Source: Ottelia alismoides (taxonomy: Eukaryota > Streptophyta > Magnoliopsida > Alismatales > Hydrocharitaceae). Taken from it: DNA of 64,000 nucleotides. A model generated the notes under the pieces. That model saw only the letters and a program-made list of their open reading frames with translations. It ran no database searches and was not told where the DNA came from. A program made the position numbers and the translations under genes. Below are positions 12,801-23,626 of the stretch, in pieces (positions within the stretch are counted from its first letter, which is position 1; each line of letters begins with the position of its first letter). The stretch covers positions 893,501 to 957,500 of the forward strand of contig JAZKJV010010616.1 of NCBI GenBank assembly GCA_037367405.1. Reading direction: 5' to 3'.

Positions 12801-13449
12801 ACAAAATGGTATTTTTATTTTATTTTAATTATTTATACACAAGGGTGAAATAAATAGTTGTATACATTTATATACATGGTATCTATACAATGTATTTTTG
12901 TATTTGTAATTTTTATTTGATTTTTGTTGTGTTTCTTTTTATTTGCTTTATTTACAAAATATACCATAGAATATTCACGAAAAGTTTTGAAAATAAATAC
13001 ATTTCTTTATAGGGTTAAATAAATAAAGGATGATGGTCTATGTACATGGTGAAAGGGCATTTTTGGAATTTTGATTTTTAAATTTTTATTTTGTTTTTAA
13101 TAGTTTCTAAATATATACAAGCATATTTTTGGGTGAGGAAAATATAATTTTATTTATTTACAAAAGTATGTACACATGAGCTCCTATCTCCCTCTACTTT
13201 GGCTTTTATGCAGTCAGGCCCATGCTGAGCCCTCCCTTGGGTTAGGTTGCTCAATATTTATTCTAAATATTTCCCTCTTTTTCTTTTTACTCTTTATTCT
13301 TTTATTTTTGCACAAAAACATGCTAATTATATCTTTTTACACAATGCATGCTTTTGGTAATTATTTGTATTTACACATATTTACATGTATTTGCAAAGGT
13401 TTTTGTAGCTAAAATAGAAGAATAAAGAGTGATGAATGGGTATTCATCA
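9833..13449 (-). repeat. 3' LTR of the inner element
   Basis: It is 3617 bp long and nearly identical to 23627-27242. In plus orientation it starts TGATAACCGCCC and ends in the palindrome TGATGAATGGGTATTCATCA. A GC-rich island (about 11250-12540) sits between AT-rich arms and holds a TATA box at 12287-12294. The 227-codon frame at 11251-11934 is cut short by a stop in the other LTR copy and is not a gene. Confidence 0.95.
10832..11268. promoter_or_regulatory. Cluster of five G-boxes in the inner LTR
   Basis: CACGTG occurs at 10832, 10843, 11070, 11082 and 11263, within 440 bases. All five are kept in the 5' LTR (24626-25062 region), and CACGTG also occurs in the old solo LTR (about 40510, 40693, 41714). 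G-boxes are targets of plant bHLH and bZIP regulators. They lie downstream of the TATA box in element sense, so a role as internal promoter or enhancer is only an inference. Confidence 0.45.
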
Positions 13450-13463
13450 CCCTCCTATGCTTA
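13450..13463 (-). promoter_or_regulatory. Polypurine tract of the inner element
   Basis: On the minus strand TAAGCATAGGAGGG directly precedes the 3' LTR start. This is where plus-strand DNA synthesis should be primed. Element Y has the near-equal AAAGTATAGGAGGG at 57802-57815, which supports the position. Confidence 0.75.
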
Positions 13464-15535
13464 ACTTTGCTAGTCCCTTAGCAAACACTTATTTGAAAAA
13501 GAAGTGAAAAAGAAAGAAAAAGAAAAAGAAAAAGAGGATGTACATGGATCAAGGTTGAATTATTAAACTTTCCTTTATTAACTTGAAATATGGAGCTCGA
13601 TCAGATCTTTGGATTATTAATGTGTCGGAACCTTATTTGGACTTAAGCTTAAAACTCAACAGTCTCCAAGTTCCACCAATCTATGGGCAAGACTCCTTAA
13701 TAAACCAGATCAGAACAAGTCTACATACACAAACTCTAATGACCATGAATCTTTCCATGCGGTGTAAGTGATATGTGGCTCCCCACCTCAGAAGTAACAA
13801 AGAAACAACCTCCCTCAACCTGGTAACTCTAATGCCTCAGTCTAGCAACTCTTTCCTCGAGAAGCGGGGTATTCCCTTCTAAGTTCAAGTGCAACCAGCT
13901 CAAGAAGAGGGGGTAGAAGTATAGAGTTTTGGAAGCTTAGCCAGTGTAGCTAAGTCTTCCGCTGCAAGCTTCATGAGATGTAACATTGATACCATAAGCT
14001 TTTGCTTTATTTGACTATGTACACTCCGGTGGGGTTATTAAATTTTCAATCCGACCCACCACTTTTTTTGGAGTTCTTTTTGCATTTTTGCATATATTTT
14101 TATTTATTTATTTTTTTAAGTGCTTCTGTACAACATATCTACATGGTGCAGCATAGATAAGAAATTTTCCTCTTGAGCCAGTAGACTATCCCTCTTTTGA
14201 AGCTTTATTGCAACCCACAGCTTCTGTCTTTAGCCTTCATCACCACTAGACCAAGTTGAGGTGCCCTTCCTTCACTATAAGAAGAAGAGAGGTTCCGCCT
14301 AGAAGTACTACCCTCATATGCTACCCCAAGCCAAAGGAAACTGCCTCCTCACCACCTCATCCGTGGAGAGCCATGTGTAAGTGCAGGTGCAAGTCAAACC
14401 ATTGTCTCTAAGAGTAATGTGTGTGTTGTTAAGTGCTCTACTTAGGCTCATCAAGATGACATATGCTCATAGCCTAGTGGACTCAAAGAATTAAGTCCTT
14501 ATGGACCTGAAAAGCCTTAACCCTAAGTCCTATAAGGTTCCTCTTAAAGTTAGGTGGATTAAGATCTTTTCAAGCTCCATTTCTCAATTTAATTCCAGGC
14601 TTAGTTTAAATGTCGACTCTCATCCAGGAAAAATTATATACATATATGTACACAAGATGCTATTTACAAATATTTTACAATCATGCAAAATTTTTGAAAA
14701 AATGTTTTGAAGTCATGAATGATGCATGAGGTGCTAGTTTTGCAAAAAGATATTTACAAACATTTACATGAGATTTTTGCATACTTTTGATTTTCAAAAC
14801 ATTTTGGAAAAATTTTGTACTATATACATAATTTTGATACAAAAATATTTACACAAGCTTTACACAAAAGATTTTTGAAATCATTTTTACAAAAATACTT
14901 TGTACACTAGCTATGTATGTGCAAGATAAAAGAGGTTTATGTACATGAAAATTTTTTAAATTTTTGTGATTTTTAGCCATTTTATTTATTAACACACTCA
15001 CACAAAGTACGAGTTATGGCTAAAGTATATATGAAATATATACACACCCCCCTATACTTAGCTCGAACGATGTCCTCAGAGTGATCAAGAGCGATGAAGA
15101 AGACATAACTCGTGCTTAGCAAAAGGGAAGTGAAAAGGAATGGCTAGGTACATAAACGAATAAATGAATAGAATGAGAGGGACTCGGTGGTTTCCCCCTA
15201 TACTTAGGATTAACTAATCCTAAGTATAGCAAGCTGTACATGAAGGGAAAGCCGAGTGAAGAAGATACAGAATCTGCCCCCCCTATACTTAGGGTAAAAT
15301 ATCCCTAAGTATAGGCAGCAAAACAGGAGCAAAACGAATGAAAAGAATACTCGCAGGTCCGACAATCCCCCCTATACTTAGGGTAAAGTACACCCTAAGT
15401 ATAGCATAATCACAGGATGAGAAAAGGGATGTGGGACTAAAGAATAGAATGATATGGACAACTGGATCTATACAGGCGGAGGAACAGTGAAAATCAGGCG
15501 TGAGATGCAAAAGATGTGAGTCAAGAGACCACATC
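13464..15535 (-). other. 3' untranslated region of the inner element
   Basis: About 2.1 kb lies between pol and the polypurine tract. It has an AAAGAA-rich purine run (13496-13535), sequence shared with Y (57810-58600 and 60860-62770) and X, and runs of TTTGCAAA-like AT-rich sequence (14640-14960). Three strong hairpins lie at 15198-15404. The pair GAGTTATG (about 15011) and CATAACTC (about 15104) forms a longer-range inverted repeat also seen in the outer element (about 30620 and 30730). No coding frame of note. Confidence 0.8.
15198..15404 (-). repeat. Three-hairpin array downstream of pol (inner element)
   Basis: Perfect inverted repeats lie at 15198-15212/15215-15229, 15282-15294/15303-15315 and 15372-15383/15393-15404. 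In element sense each reads CTATACTTAGG, a varying end, a short loop, then the complement followed by GGGG or more. The last bases of the arms differ between hairpins but stay complementary. The G-tailed 3' arm resembles the element's own polypurine tract. The same array exists in the outer element and in Y. Confidence 0.85.
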
Positions 15536-18500
15536 TCACGCAAAATGAATCGGGGCAACAATAACGTCCCGCGGCTCATGATCTAGAAATGGTTTTAGCC
15601 GCTGGCCGTTCACTCGGAAGGTACTCTCAGAAGATAACTCAGATATATCAATGCTTCCGTTATCGTGTACCTTTCTGACCAAGTAAGGTCCCTTCCATTT
15701 GCTCTGTAGCTTCCCTGGAAACAATCGTAGCCTTGCATCAAACAACCATACTTTCTGTCCAATCTCAAAATGCTTGTGGCTGATATGAGAATCATGCCAC
15801 TCCTTCACTTTCTCCTTATAATGTAGGCTGTTTGAGAAAGCTGTATCTCTAAGCTCTTCCAAGGCGTCTAACTCTGCCCTCCTCTGGTCTCCTACACCAT
15901 CTGGATCCATAAGAATATCTGTAACTGCCCAAAGTGACTTGTGCCTCAGCTCAACAGGTAGATGGCATGGCTTGCCATAAACGAGACGAAAGGGAGATGT
16001 GCCCAATGGAGTCTTGAAAGATGTCCGATATGCCCACAAGACCGAGTCCAAAAGCTGTGACCAATTCTTTCGGTCAGGGCGGACGACTTTCTGCAAAATA
16101 TTCTTGATCTCCCTATTCGACACCTCAGCTAGACCATTCGTCTATGGATGGTAAGGTGTGGCAACACGATGGTCTATACTGAACTCGCTAGCAAGGGCCT
16201 TCACCTGGTCGTTTACGAAATGAGACCCCCCATCAGAAATCAGAACTCGTGGAACCCCGAACCGCGTGATGATATGCTTTCTCAAAAATCTGCAAACTGT
16301 CCTCGCATTAGCGGCTCGGGCGGGGATAGCCTCAACCCAACGACTCACATAATCAACGGCCAGCAGAATGTACTCAAATCCCTGACTCTTAGGGAATGGA
16401 CCCATGAAATCGATGCCCCATGCGTCAAAAACCTCACAGAAGTGAATGGGCTGCATCGGCATCATATCACGCTGTCCACAAGTGCCCATCCTCTAACAGT
16501 CAGTACACCTCTTCACGAACTCATCAGAGTCCTTGAAGAGTGTAGGCCACCACAAGCCAGATTGGAGCACTTTTTGTGCCGTTCTCCTCCCAGAATGATG
16601 TCCTCCTGCCTCAAGCTTGTGGCAGTAGGTGAGGACACTATGATGCTCCTCCTGAGGAATACACCGACGCCAGACGCTATCCCCTCCTTCGTGGTAAAGG
16701 ATGGGATCCTCCCAGTGGTAGGACTTGGCCTTCGCAAGGAAGGTCTCACGCCTCTGCCTGGGCCAATCTTGTGGGACTTTCCCAGCAACGAGAAAGTTCA
16801 CAATATCGGCGTACCACGGGAGTGAGGCGATAGCAAGGATCGCCTCATCTGGGAAGGTATCTCGAATAGGATCAATCTGCTCAGAATCCTCAGGCTGCTC
16901 TAATCGGGAGAGATGATCCGCCACCACATTCTTGACTCCAGGCTTATCCTTGATCTCAATGTCGAACTCCTGGAGTAGAAGGATCCATCTAGTCAATCTG
17001 GCCTTGGCATCCTTCTTTGCCATGAGGTACCTGATGGCGGTGTGATCTGTAAACAAAGTCACTCTAGATCCAATGATATACGATCTGAACTTATCTAGGG
17101 CGAACACTACTGCTAGCATCTCTTTCTCTGTGACCGTATAATTCCGCTGGGCGGAATCCAATGTGCGTCTAGCATAGTGTATGGCAAACGGAACTCCGTC
17201 CCTCCTCTGTCCTAACACGGCCCCTACGGCAAAATCAGAGGCGTCCGTCATGATCTCGAATGGGAGGGACCAATCGGGTGGCTGAAGGACATGAGCCTCA
17301 ATAACACACTGCTGGAGAGTCTCAAAGGACGAAAGACACTTGTCATCGACAAGGAACTCGGTGTCTTTCGTCAAGAGGTCAGTCAACGGTCGGGCAATCT
17401 TGCTGAAATCATGAATGAATCTCCTATAAAAACCAACGTGCCCCAGAAATGACCGTAGCTGCTTCAAATTGGACGACGGTGCGAGTTTTCTAATGACGTC
17501 AACCTTGGCCGGATCAACCTCCATGCCCCTGTTGGAGATGATGTGGCCAAGCACCGTCCCTTGAGTCACCATGAAGTGACTCTTCTCCCAAGACAGAACC
17601 AAGCGGGTAGCAATACATCGCTGGAGCACTCGGTCTAGGCAGTCAAGACAGGAATCGAATCCGTCGCCGTAAACCGAGAAGTCGTCCATGAAGACCTCCA
17701 AACACTCCCCTACCATGTCCGAAAAGATCGACAGCATGCACCTCTGAAAAGTCGCAGGGGCGTTGCATAGCCCAAATGGCATGCGTCGAAAGGCGTATGT
17801 ACCGAAGGGACAGGTAAAGGTGGTCTTCTCCTGATCCTCAGGAGCGATGGCCACCTGATTGTAGCCCGAGTATCCATCCAGGAAGCAATAATGGCTCTTC
17901 CCTGCCAGTCTCTCTATGATCTGATCAATAAAAGGCAGGGGAAAATGGTCCTTCTTGGTAGCCTGGTTGAGTCTCCTGTAGTCAACGCAGACCCGCCAAG
18001 AGGTGGGTACTCGTGTAGCAATCTCCTCTCCCGACTCACTGATCACAGTCGTGATGCCCGTCTTCTTGGGCACCACATGCAAGGGGCTGACCCACTTGGA
18101 GTCGGAAATGGGATAAATAAAATCTGCGCTCCACCATTTGGATATTTCCTTCATCACGACCTCTCTCAGGTTGGGGTTCAGTCGCCGCTGGAACTCACGC
18201 GACGGCTTCGCCCCCTCCTCAAGATAGATATGGTGGGAGCACAACGAGGGACTAATCCCATGGAGATCTGCTACGCTCCATCCAATTGCCTTGCGGTTCT
18301 TTTCAAGAACCCCCATCAGACGGGATTCTTGTTCTCCAGTCAGATCGGCAGAGATGATGACTGGGTACATCTCAGACTCTCCCGCAAGGAATCGATACTT
18401 CAGCGAAGTAGGGAGCGGCTTTAGCTCTGGACAGCTGGGTGCTGGCAAATCTGGCTTCTGAAGAAGATGTGTGTATGCTGACAATTCTGCCAGATCTGCC

Positions 18501-19579
18501 TGGGAAAATGATAAAGAACTCTCACAAGCTGGATCTGGAGAAGGCGGGTCCTCTGCATTGTCTCTGATCTGCTCTGCCTCTACCTCCTCCTCTGTAGGCT
18601 CAGGTGGATCCAGGTCTGGCATCTGATCATCACAATCTGCCCAATCAGATTCTGAATCCGAGGGATCTGTATCAACTGCGGTGGCATCAGTACCACCGTA
18701 GAGTAGGGTGGCCTCAGTACCACCATCACTGAAAATCGTGTCGCGATCAAGGTCCGACTCTGCCGAATCAATAGTATCCTGAACCAGGGCTGTGCTCTCC
18801 AGATTATCCTCTGCTATCATCTCTGCATCAGCTGTATCTGAATATGAGAGGATGGTCTGTGCTGCAGGGTCTGCCCAAGCTGCCTCATCATCTGTGATCA
18901 CAAAATCACAGTCCTGGTGTATGTCTGGCTCTGTATCTGTCAGATGTTCTGAATCTGTACTGCCCTCTGAGCGGGATCTATCTCTGGCTCTGTGGTCCTT
19001 AACCGTCTCTATTTGTATACTCTCGCCCTGGACGCGAAAGAATACCTTCCCACTGTCATGGTCAGTCACTGCCTTGGCTGTGGCCAAGAACGGGCGACCG
19101 AGGATGATGGGGGAATCGGTCAACGAGTCAGGGGTCTCCATGTCCAGTACTACGAAGTCCACGGGGAATTGCAAACCCTGAATCGTGACGACAACGTCTC
19201 GCAACAACCCCTTTGGCCTCTTGACAGACCGATCAGCAAACTGCAGGTATGTCCTGCTCTGTCTAAGAGTGCCCAACTCTAAGTGGTTGAGAAGGGCTGC
19301 CGGAAGAAGGTTGATCGACGATCCGCTATCTAATAGAGTACGGTCGAACCTCTGCTCACTAATCTGACATCTGACATATGGGGCTCCTAAATCTGGCCTC
19401 TTGGTAGGCAGATGGTTCTGGATCGCGTAACACGTGGCTTTTGTCAACACATGAATCTCTGCGGTTTTGTTCCTCTTCTTCCTCCTGACTGTGGTTCTGT
19501 CTCTCAAGGATCGCTAAAGAAGAGGGATGTGTTGCAAAGCCTCATGGAGGGTCAGCTGGATGTGAAATCGGTCTATCAT
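15536..19579 (-). pseudogene. pol: Athila-clade pol: protease, RT, RNase H, integrase; three TAG codons
   Basis: Polymerase polyprotein of about 1347 codons, read from ATG at 19579, which overlaps the gag stop as ATGA and lies in the -1 frame to gag. The retropepsin site is LLDSGSSINLLP (about residue 84) with ILGRPFLA downstream. An acidic linker of about 200 residues has two GG(T)EAT/GGTDAT units. RT has FLDGYSGY, MPFGLCNAPATF and FMDDF (about 630). RNase H has TDASDFAVGAVL and LFTDHTAIRYL. Integrase has the HHCC zinc finger, then D (DFMGPF), D (ISDGGSHF) and E (AEVSNREIK), with WKGPYLV near the end. The frame is unbroken except for TAG at 19516-19514, 16495-16493 and 16144-16142. At the last two, element Y has glutamine, so they are lost Gln codons. 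There is no other frameshift, fitting a young copy. Confidence 0.93.
18680..18724 (-). repeat. Two 18-bp palindromic repeats in the pol linker
   Basis: GGTGGCATCAGTACCACC (18680-18697) and GGTGGCCTCAGTACCACC (18707-18724) are the plus-strand form. Each has 5-base arms around an 8-base centre and encodes GGT(D/E)AT in pol. They are copies of the six palindromes in gag at 19849-20049, and lie between protease and RT. Confidence 0.8.
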
Positions 19580-22359
19580 GCTCTGCTGAACTCCTCCTGC
19601 TCTCTCTTTTTTGGATCTTTTTCTCTTTTCTTCCCCTTCCCCAACTCAAGGGCTCTAGGAAAGGGGATCACAGGGTCCTTCTCAGATGAAGGACTAGGAA
19701 TAGGCCTAGACGGTTCGATGACCGGATCCTCATATACATCATTCACCACAGTGGGATCAAAAGAAACTAAACCTTTTCCTTTATTCAAAATAGAGTCCTG
19801 AGATACATTCATACGAGGAAAGACAACATCTCTATCAGAATGAATATTGGTGGCCTCAGTACCACCTCTAGTTGGCTCTACAACTAGACGTCTCGCGACC
19901 TCAGTACCGCGGGCTGGCTCGGCTCTGCTGGTGGCGTCAGTACCACCTCCTCGATATGGTGAAGCGGCGGCCTCAGTACCGCCGGTGGAATCAGCATCTC
20001 TGGTGGCATCAGTACCACCGTCATCATCATGTGCGGCTTCAGTACCGCTCTCCTCTTCCTCATCTGGCGCTCTAGATGGATCCTCGCGTTGTCGCTCAGA
20101 TGAGGCGCCGCCTGCTGGTCTTCTATCGCTCCTAAGTGTGACAAAATCAGCATCAAATAGATCCGACGATATATCATCAAATGAGTCACTAGGAGTGGTA
20201 GGCTCAGTGTGAACTACCTGCTCAGACTTCCTCTTCAAGCTATTCGGATTAGGCTCGATCTGTGCAGGGATGGCGGCCTTCCCTCTCATCAGGTCCCGCA
20301 TCTCCTGGCGGAACTCGTCCATCTCCCGTCTAAATGTAGCCTGCTGCTCTGTGAAGATGCGGGCTAGATCATCCATGGAGGGGCTCTCATGGGAGCCCGA
20401 CGGGTTGCCTCTCTGGTAATGAGGCTGCTGGACCTGGTGCTGCTGCGGCTGAGAGGGGTAAGAGGAAGGATGCTGCTGCTGGTGAGCCTGCTGCTCACGT
20501 CTCCAAGTCTGTCCCTGCTGCTGGTAGGGACGAGGTACGAAGGATGATGGCTGGTGTGGCTGGTATGCTGGGGGCTGCTGGTGATCTCTCTGCTGGGAGT
20601 ACTGCCCTCCCTGACCGGCTGGCTGCTGTTGGGACTGGTTACCCCCATTCCCCCACCTGAATCCGGGATGGTCTCGTCGGATTCCAGGTTGAGGACGGTC
20701 ATACCAAATCCCGTTGACATCCATCAACGGCTCAGCATCAAAGGGGTCTGGTGGGAGTACTCCCAGAGGCTGATCCGGCTGATATACCACCATCTGTAAG
20801 TCTGGAGATGGTGGTGACTGGTAAGAGGGCTGCTGCTGCTGGTACGGCTCCGCCTGTACAAGGTGAACTTGTCTAGGCTGCTGCAAGGAGCTGGAGCGCT
20901 GGGACGAGCTGCGGCTGCCGCCGGAATCGCCTCGCGACAGAAGACGGGGCTGAGAAGCCGTCTGTGCCTCCTGAAGACACAAGATATGGGTCTTCATGTC
21001 GCTCAGAGTTTGTGCCATTTGCTCCATCTGAGTTATGCCCTGGCACTGCTTCTTCTCTATTATTTCCATGCGGTCCAACTTCTCACTGATAATCCCCATG
21101 TCCGCAGCGGCCGACTCTGCCTGTGCGGCTGCAACTGTGGACGAACTGGATGGACCTGCATCAACCCGTGCTATCCGCTGGTACTGCACGGGTCCTGGCG
21201 GCTGCTGAGATCTCTGTGTGTATAACCGAGTCTGGGACATCACCATGTAATTTTCGGCCATCTCCTCGTAGATGGCCCAGACTTGGTTGTGGTCCTTGGC
21301 AAAGTAGGACCCGCCGCAAGAAGCATTCACCAGACCCTGAAGCTCTGGCGTCATCCCACTAAAGAAGCTCTGAACTAGGTTCGGCTTGGAAATGTCGTGG
21401 TGTGGGCATCTATCCAGAAGCTCTCTGAACCTCTCCCATGCCTCGTGAAACTGCTCGTTAGGGAGCATGGAGATGTTGTTGATCAGGGCCCTCGCTGCAT
21501 TCGTCCGCCCGAGTGGATAGTACTTGTTTAAGTACTCGGTGCGGAGCTGCTCCCAGGTGTAAACAAACTTCCCTAAATGCTTCAGCCAGGCGGCTGCTCT
21601 ATCTGCCAGTGAAAAAGGGAAGGCCATCATCCGAATCGTATCCTGGTCCACATGACGGTCGTGGACAGTGCTGCAGATCATCAAAAACTCCTGGAGATGG
21701 AGGTGGGGCTCCTCGGTGGCAAGACCGTGAAAATGAGGAAGCATCTGCAGGGTATTCGGAGGGAACTTGAAATCCCCCACGATAGCAGGTACTACCACCC
21801 AATGGTGCATCAGTGTAGATCCGGGGTTGTGTAACTCCCGCATCGTTCTCGGTGGTCCTGCTCCGGCGGCGGCTGCCGCTGCGGCAGCCGCTGCTGCGGC
21901 TGCTGCCTCTGCATCAGCATCAGGAATGTCCTCAGGCTCGCTCGACTCGTCTCGCTCTGCTCGGAGTCGCTCCAACTCCCTTCTCATCTCAATCATAAAA
22001 GCTCCCTGATCGCGTAGCTGCTACTGTACTGTCTCTAATGATGCGATCAGGGTGGAGTTGATCGCTCCCTGGTCTAATACAAAATGTTCGGGTTGGCGAT
22101 CATCTGAACTGCCGGCTCCGGCCATAGTGACGTCTGCAAAATCAGATGAGCCCAACTCAGGTTCTGTCAAATTAATTCGTCTTTCCTCGGGCTCATGTCT
22201 CTCAGTAGCAAAAGAAAGGGGATCGAGGGGGAACAGGGTGGAATCGAACTCGGGCCCGGAGAGCTGGTCTCGACTCTCACGGGCCAACCTAGATGGTGAA
22301 GTAGACGCGCCTGAAAGCGGTGCAGCCAGAGGCTGCCTAAGAGATCGTCTACCCATCAT
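19576..22359 (-). CDS. gag: Athila-clade gag polyprotein, one internal TAG
   Basis: Structural protein that forms the virus-like particle and packages the RNA. The first ATG in frame is at 22359 (MMGRRSLRQPLAAPL, a usual Athila Gag start), giving 927 codons. A TAG at 22023-22021, after 112 codons, splits it; from the next ATG (21996) 806 residues are open. Visible parts are a charged helix (RRELERLRAERDE), an alanine run of about 15, the retrotransposon gag core (AFPFSLADRAAAWLKHL through PNEQFHEAWERFRELLDRCP), a Gln/Pro/Ser-rich region with the HPGFRWGN motif, and an acidic tail with GGT(D/E)A(T/A) repeats. No CCHC zinc knuckle is seen, as is common in Athila. The gene ends in TGA overlapping the pol ATG, preceded 28 bases upstream by a slippery A_AAA_AAG. 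Confidence 0.92.
19606..19612 (-). promoter_or_regulatory. Candidate -1 frameshift heptamer at the gag-pol junction
   Basis: On the minus strand AAAAAAG is read in gag phase as A_AAA_AAG, a known slippery form. After a -1 slip the frame is open through the pol ATG at 19579 and onward. Gag stops 28 bases later. It could equally be a chance single-base change in an A run that broke a once continuous gag-pol frame. Confidence 0.45.
19849..20049 (-). repeat. Six 18-bp palindromic repeats inside gag with paired changes
   Basis: Copies start at 19849, 19894, 19930, 19966, 20002 and 20032 and share the plus-strand centre NTCAGTA. Arms are GGTGG/CCACC in three copies, GGCGG/CCGCC at 19966, CGCG/CGCG at 19894 and GCGG/CCGC at 20032. 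Arms differ but remain complementary, sometimes at the price of an amino acid change (T to A in GGTDAT/GGTEAA). They encode a Gly-Thr-Asp/Glu-Ala repeat in the Gag tail. Confidence 0.8.
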
Positions 22360-23605
22360 CTTGATCTGGCGAGTTGGGCGGATGGGATCTGGAGAAAATA
22401 TGATCGCAAAGCAAACCCCCGGTTCACCAACGCAACACAATCTGAAGACCGTGAAAGTTCGGTCAATTTATCTTGTCAATTTTATTGGGTGAACACACAA
22501 AATATCAGAGCGCTTACGTGACCTGTTAGGATACCCGATGCTACTCCAACCGACTGGCCCGCACGGAAGAGTCGGTAGTCAGCTAGAAATAGTACCGGAG
22601 GGTTCTACCTAGGGTGCGGGTCACTCTCTCGCGCATCCAAACCATACAAGGAGGGGGTTGCTCTCCCCAAGACAAATTTTTAATGTGAGTGTCTTTTAGG
22701 GTCAATAGTGTTATCCAGTCCCAATTTTTTTTGTTTTTCTTTTTAATTTTTTTTTTCAAAATAAATACAAGCGGCCTAACGAATTTTCCGATTCTCCTGA
22801 TGATTAAGCCAAAAACAGAGGGAGAAGACGAAAAAGCCGATGCGCGAAGAAATCAATGATGCAAGCAGAGAAAGAAATGCGTACCTGGTCTCCAGCACTC
22901 TACATGCAAGTGATCCGCGCAGAATTTAAAGACAGAATTAAACTACCTAAATGGTGCAGCGAGGAAAAACCGAGTCCTAGATGAGCAATTCCTAGCGCAG
23001 AACCGTCTAACTTAGTCACTCGCCCTTGATCCAAAGAGTCCGGTCTTGGCCCACCCCTCCTCTTCTCGACAGGTCGAGTTCAGGAGTAGCGCTTCCGGGG
23101 CAGGCTCGCGGCGCCTAGGCTCTCAGGAAAGCGACCAAGTTATTTTTATTATTTGTTATTAGTAGGTCCAATTAACGATCTATAGGAACAGATAAGCAAT
23201 TAAGTGTGGGGACCCTACTAATTACGGCACAAGCAAGAGAAATTCCTAAATCTAGGGGCTCGAGAAAAACCGCGTAAACACCGGAAAAGGCAGCTAGCTA
23301 TCAAAACCGCAGAAAAAGCCGCGAAAATCCAAATGGGTCCCCCGAGCACACCGGTACTCGGCGAAACAGACCCGCTAAGTTACAAGTGTCCACAAATGTC
23401 CAAGTTCTAAATTATTACAAACAATATTGTTCTCTCAAAATAAAATTCTTCTTCTTCCTCTCCCTGCTCTTCTTCCTATGCGGGTCCTCAAAAATAAACT
23501 CCAAGTTGTCCACGCAGTACCTCGCACAAAAATCAAAGAGAGAGAGTGTCAGAGAACAATAATAATATAGAGAGACAATATGGAAAAATGACTACAAAGC
23601 CGTGC
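22360..23605 (-). other. Leader between PBS and gag of the inner element
   Basis: Untranslated leader of 1.25 kb. A frame continues upstream of the gag ATG to 22440 without a conserved sequence. The stretch 22450-22500 has a recognisable counterpart in X (54260-54320), showing conservation between old and young members. Packaging and dimerisation signals would lie here; none is defined by eye. Confidence 0.75.
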
Positions 23606-23623
23606 TCCCCGGCAACGGCGCCA
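23606..23623 (-). promoter_or_regulatory. Primer binding site (tRNA-Asp) of the inner element
   Basis: On the minus strand TGGCGCCGTTGCCGGGGA lies three bases after the 5' LTR. It is the exact complement of the plant tRNA-Asp(GTC) 3' end including CCA. Confidence 0.95.
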
Positions 23624-23626
23624 TTC

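Noticed and set aside
13430..13449. Short palindromes as possible CRISPR repeats or rho-independent terminators
   Set aside because: No regular repeat-spacer array exists, and the context is a plant retrotransposon. The palindromes are LTR termini or 3' region hairpins.
15050..15535. Envelope-like third gene downstream of the inner pol, as in some Athila elements
   Set aside because: No frame above 100 codons with a signal peptide or membrane segment was seen between pol and the 3' LTR on the element strand.
16148..16825. 225-codon plus-strand frame opposite the integrase region
   Set aside because: It is the antisense of clearly conserved pol coding sequence, with no features of its own.
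17891..18424. 177-codon plus-strand frame opposite RT
   Set aside because: Shadow of the RT coding strand.
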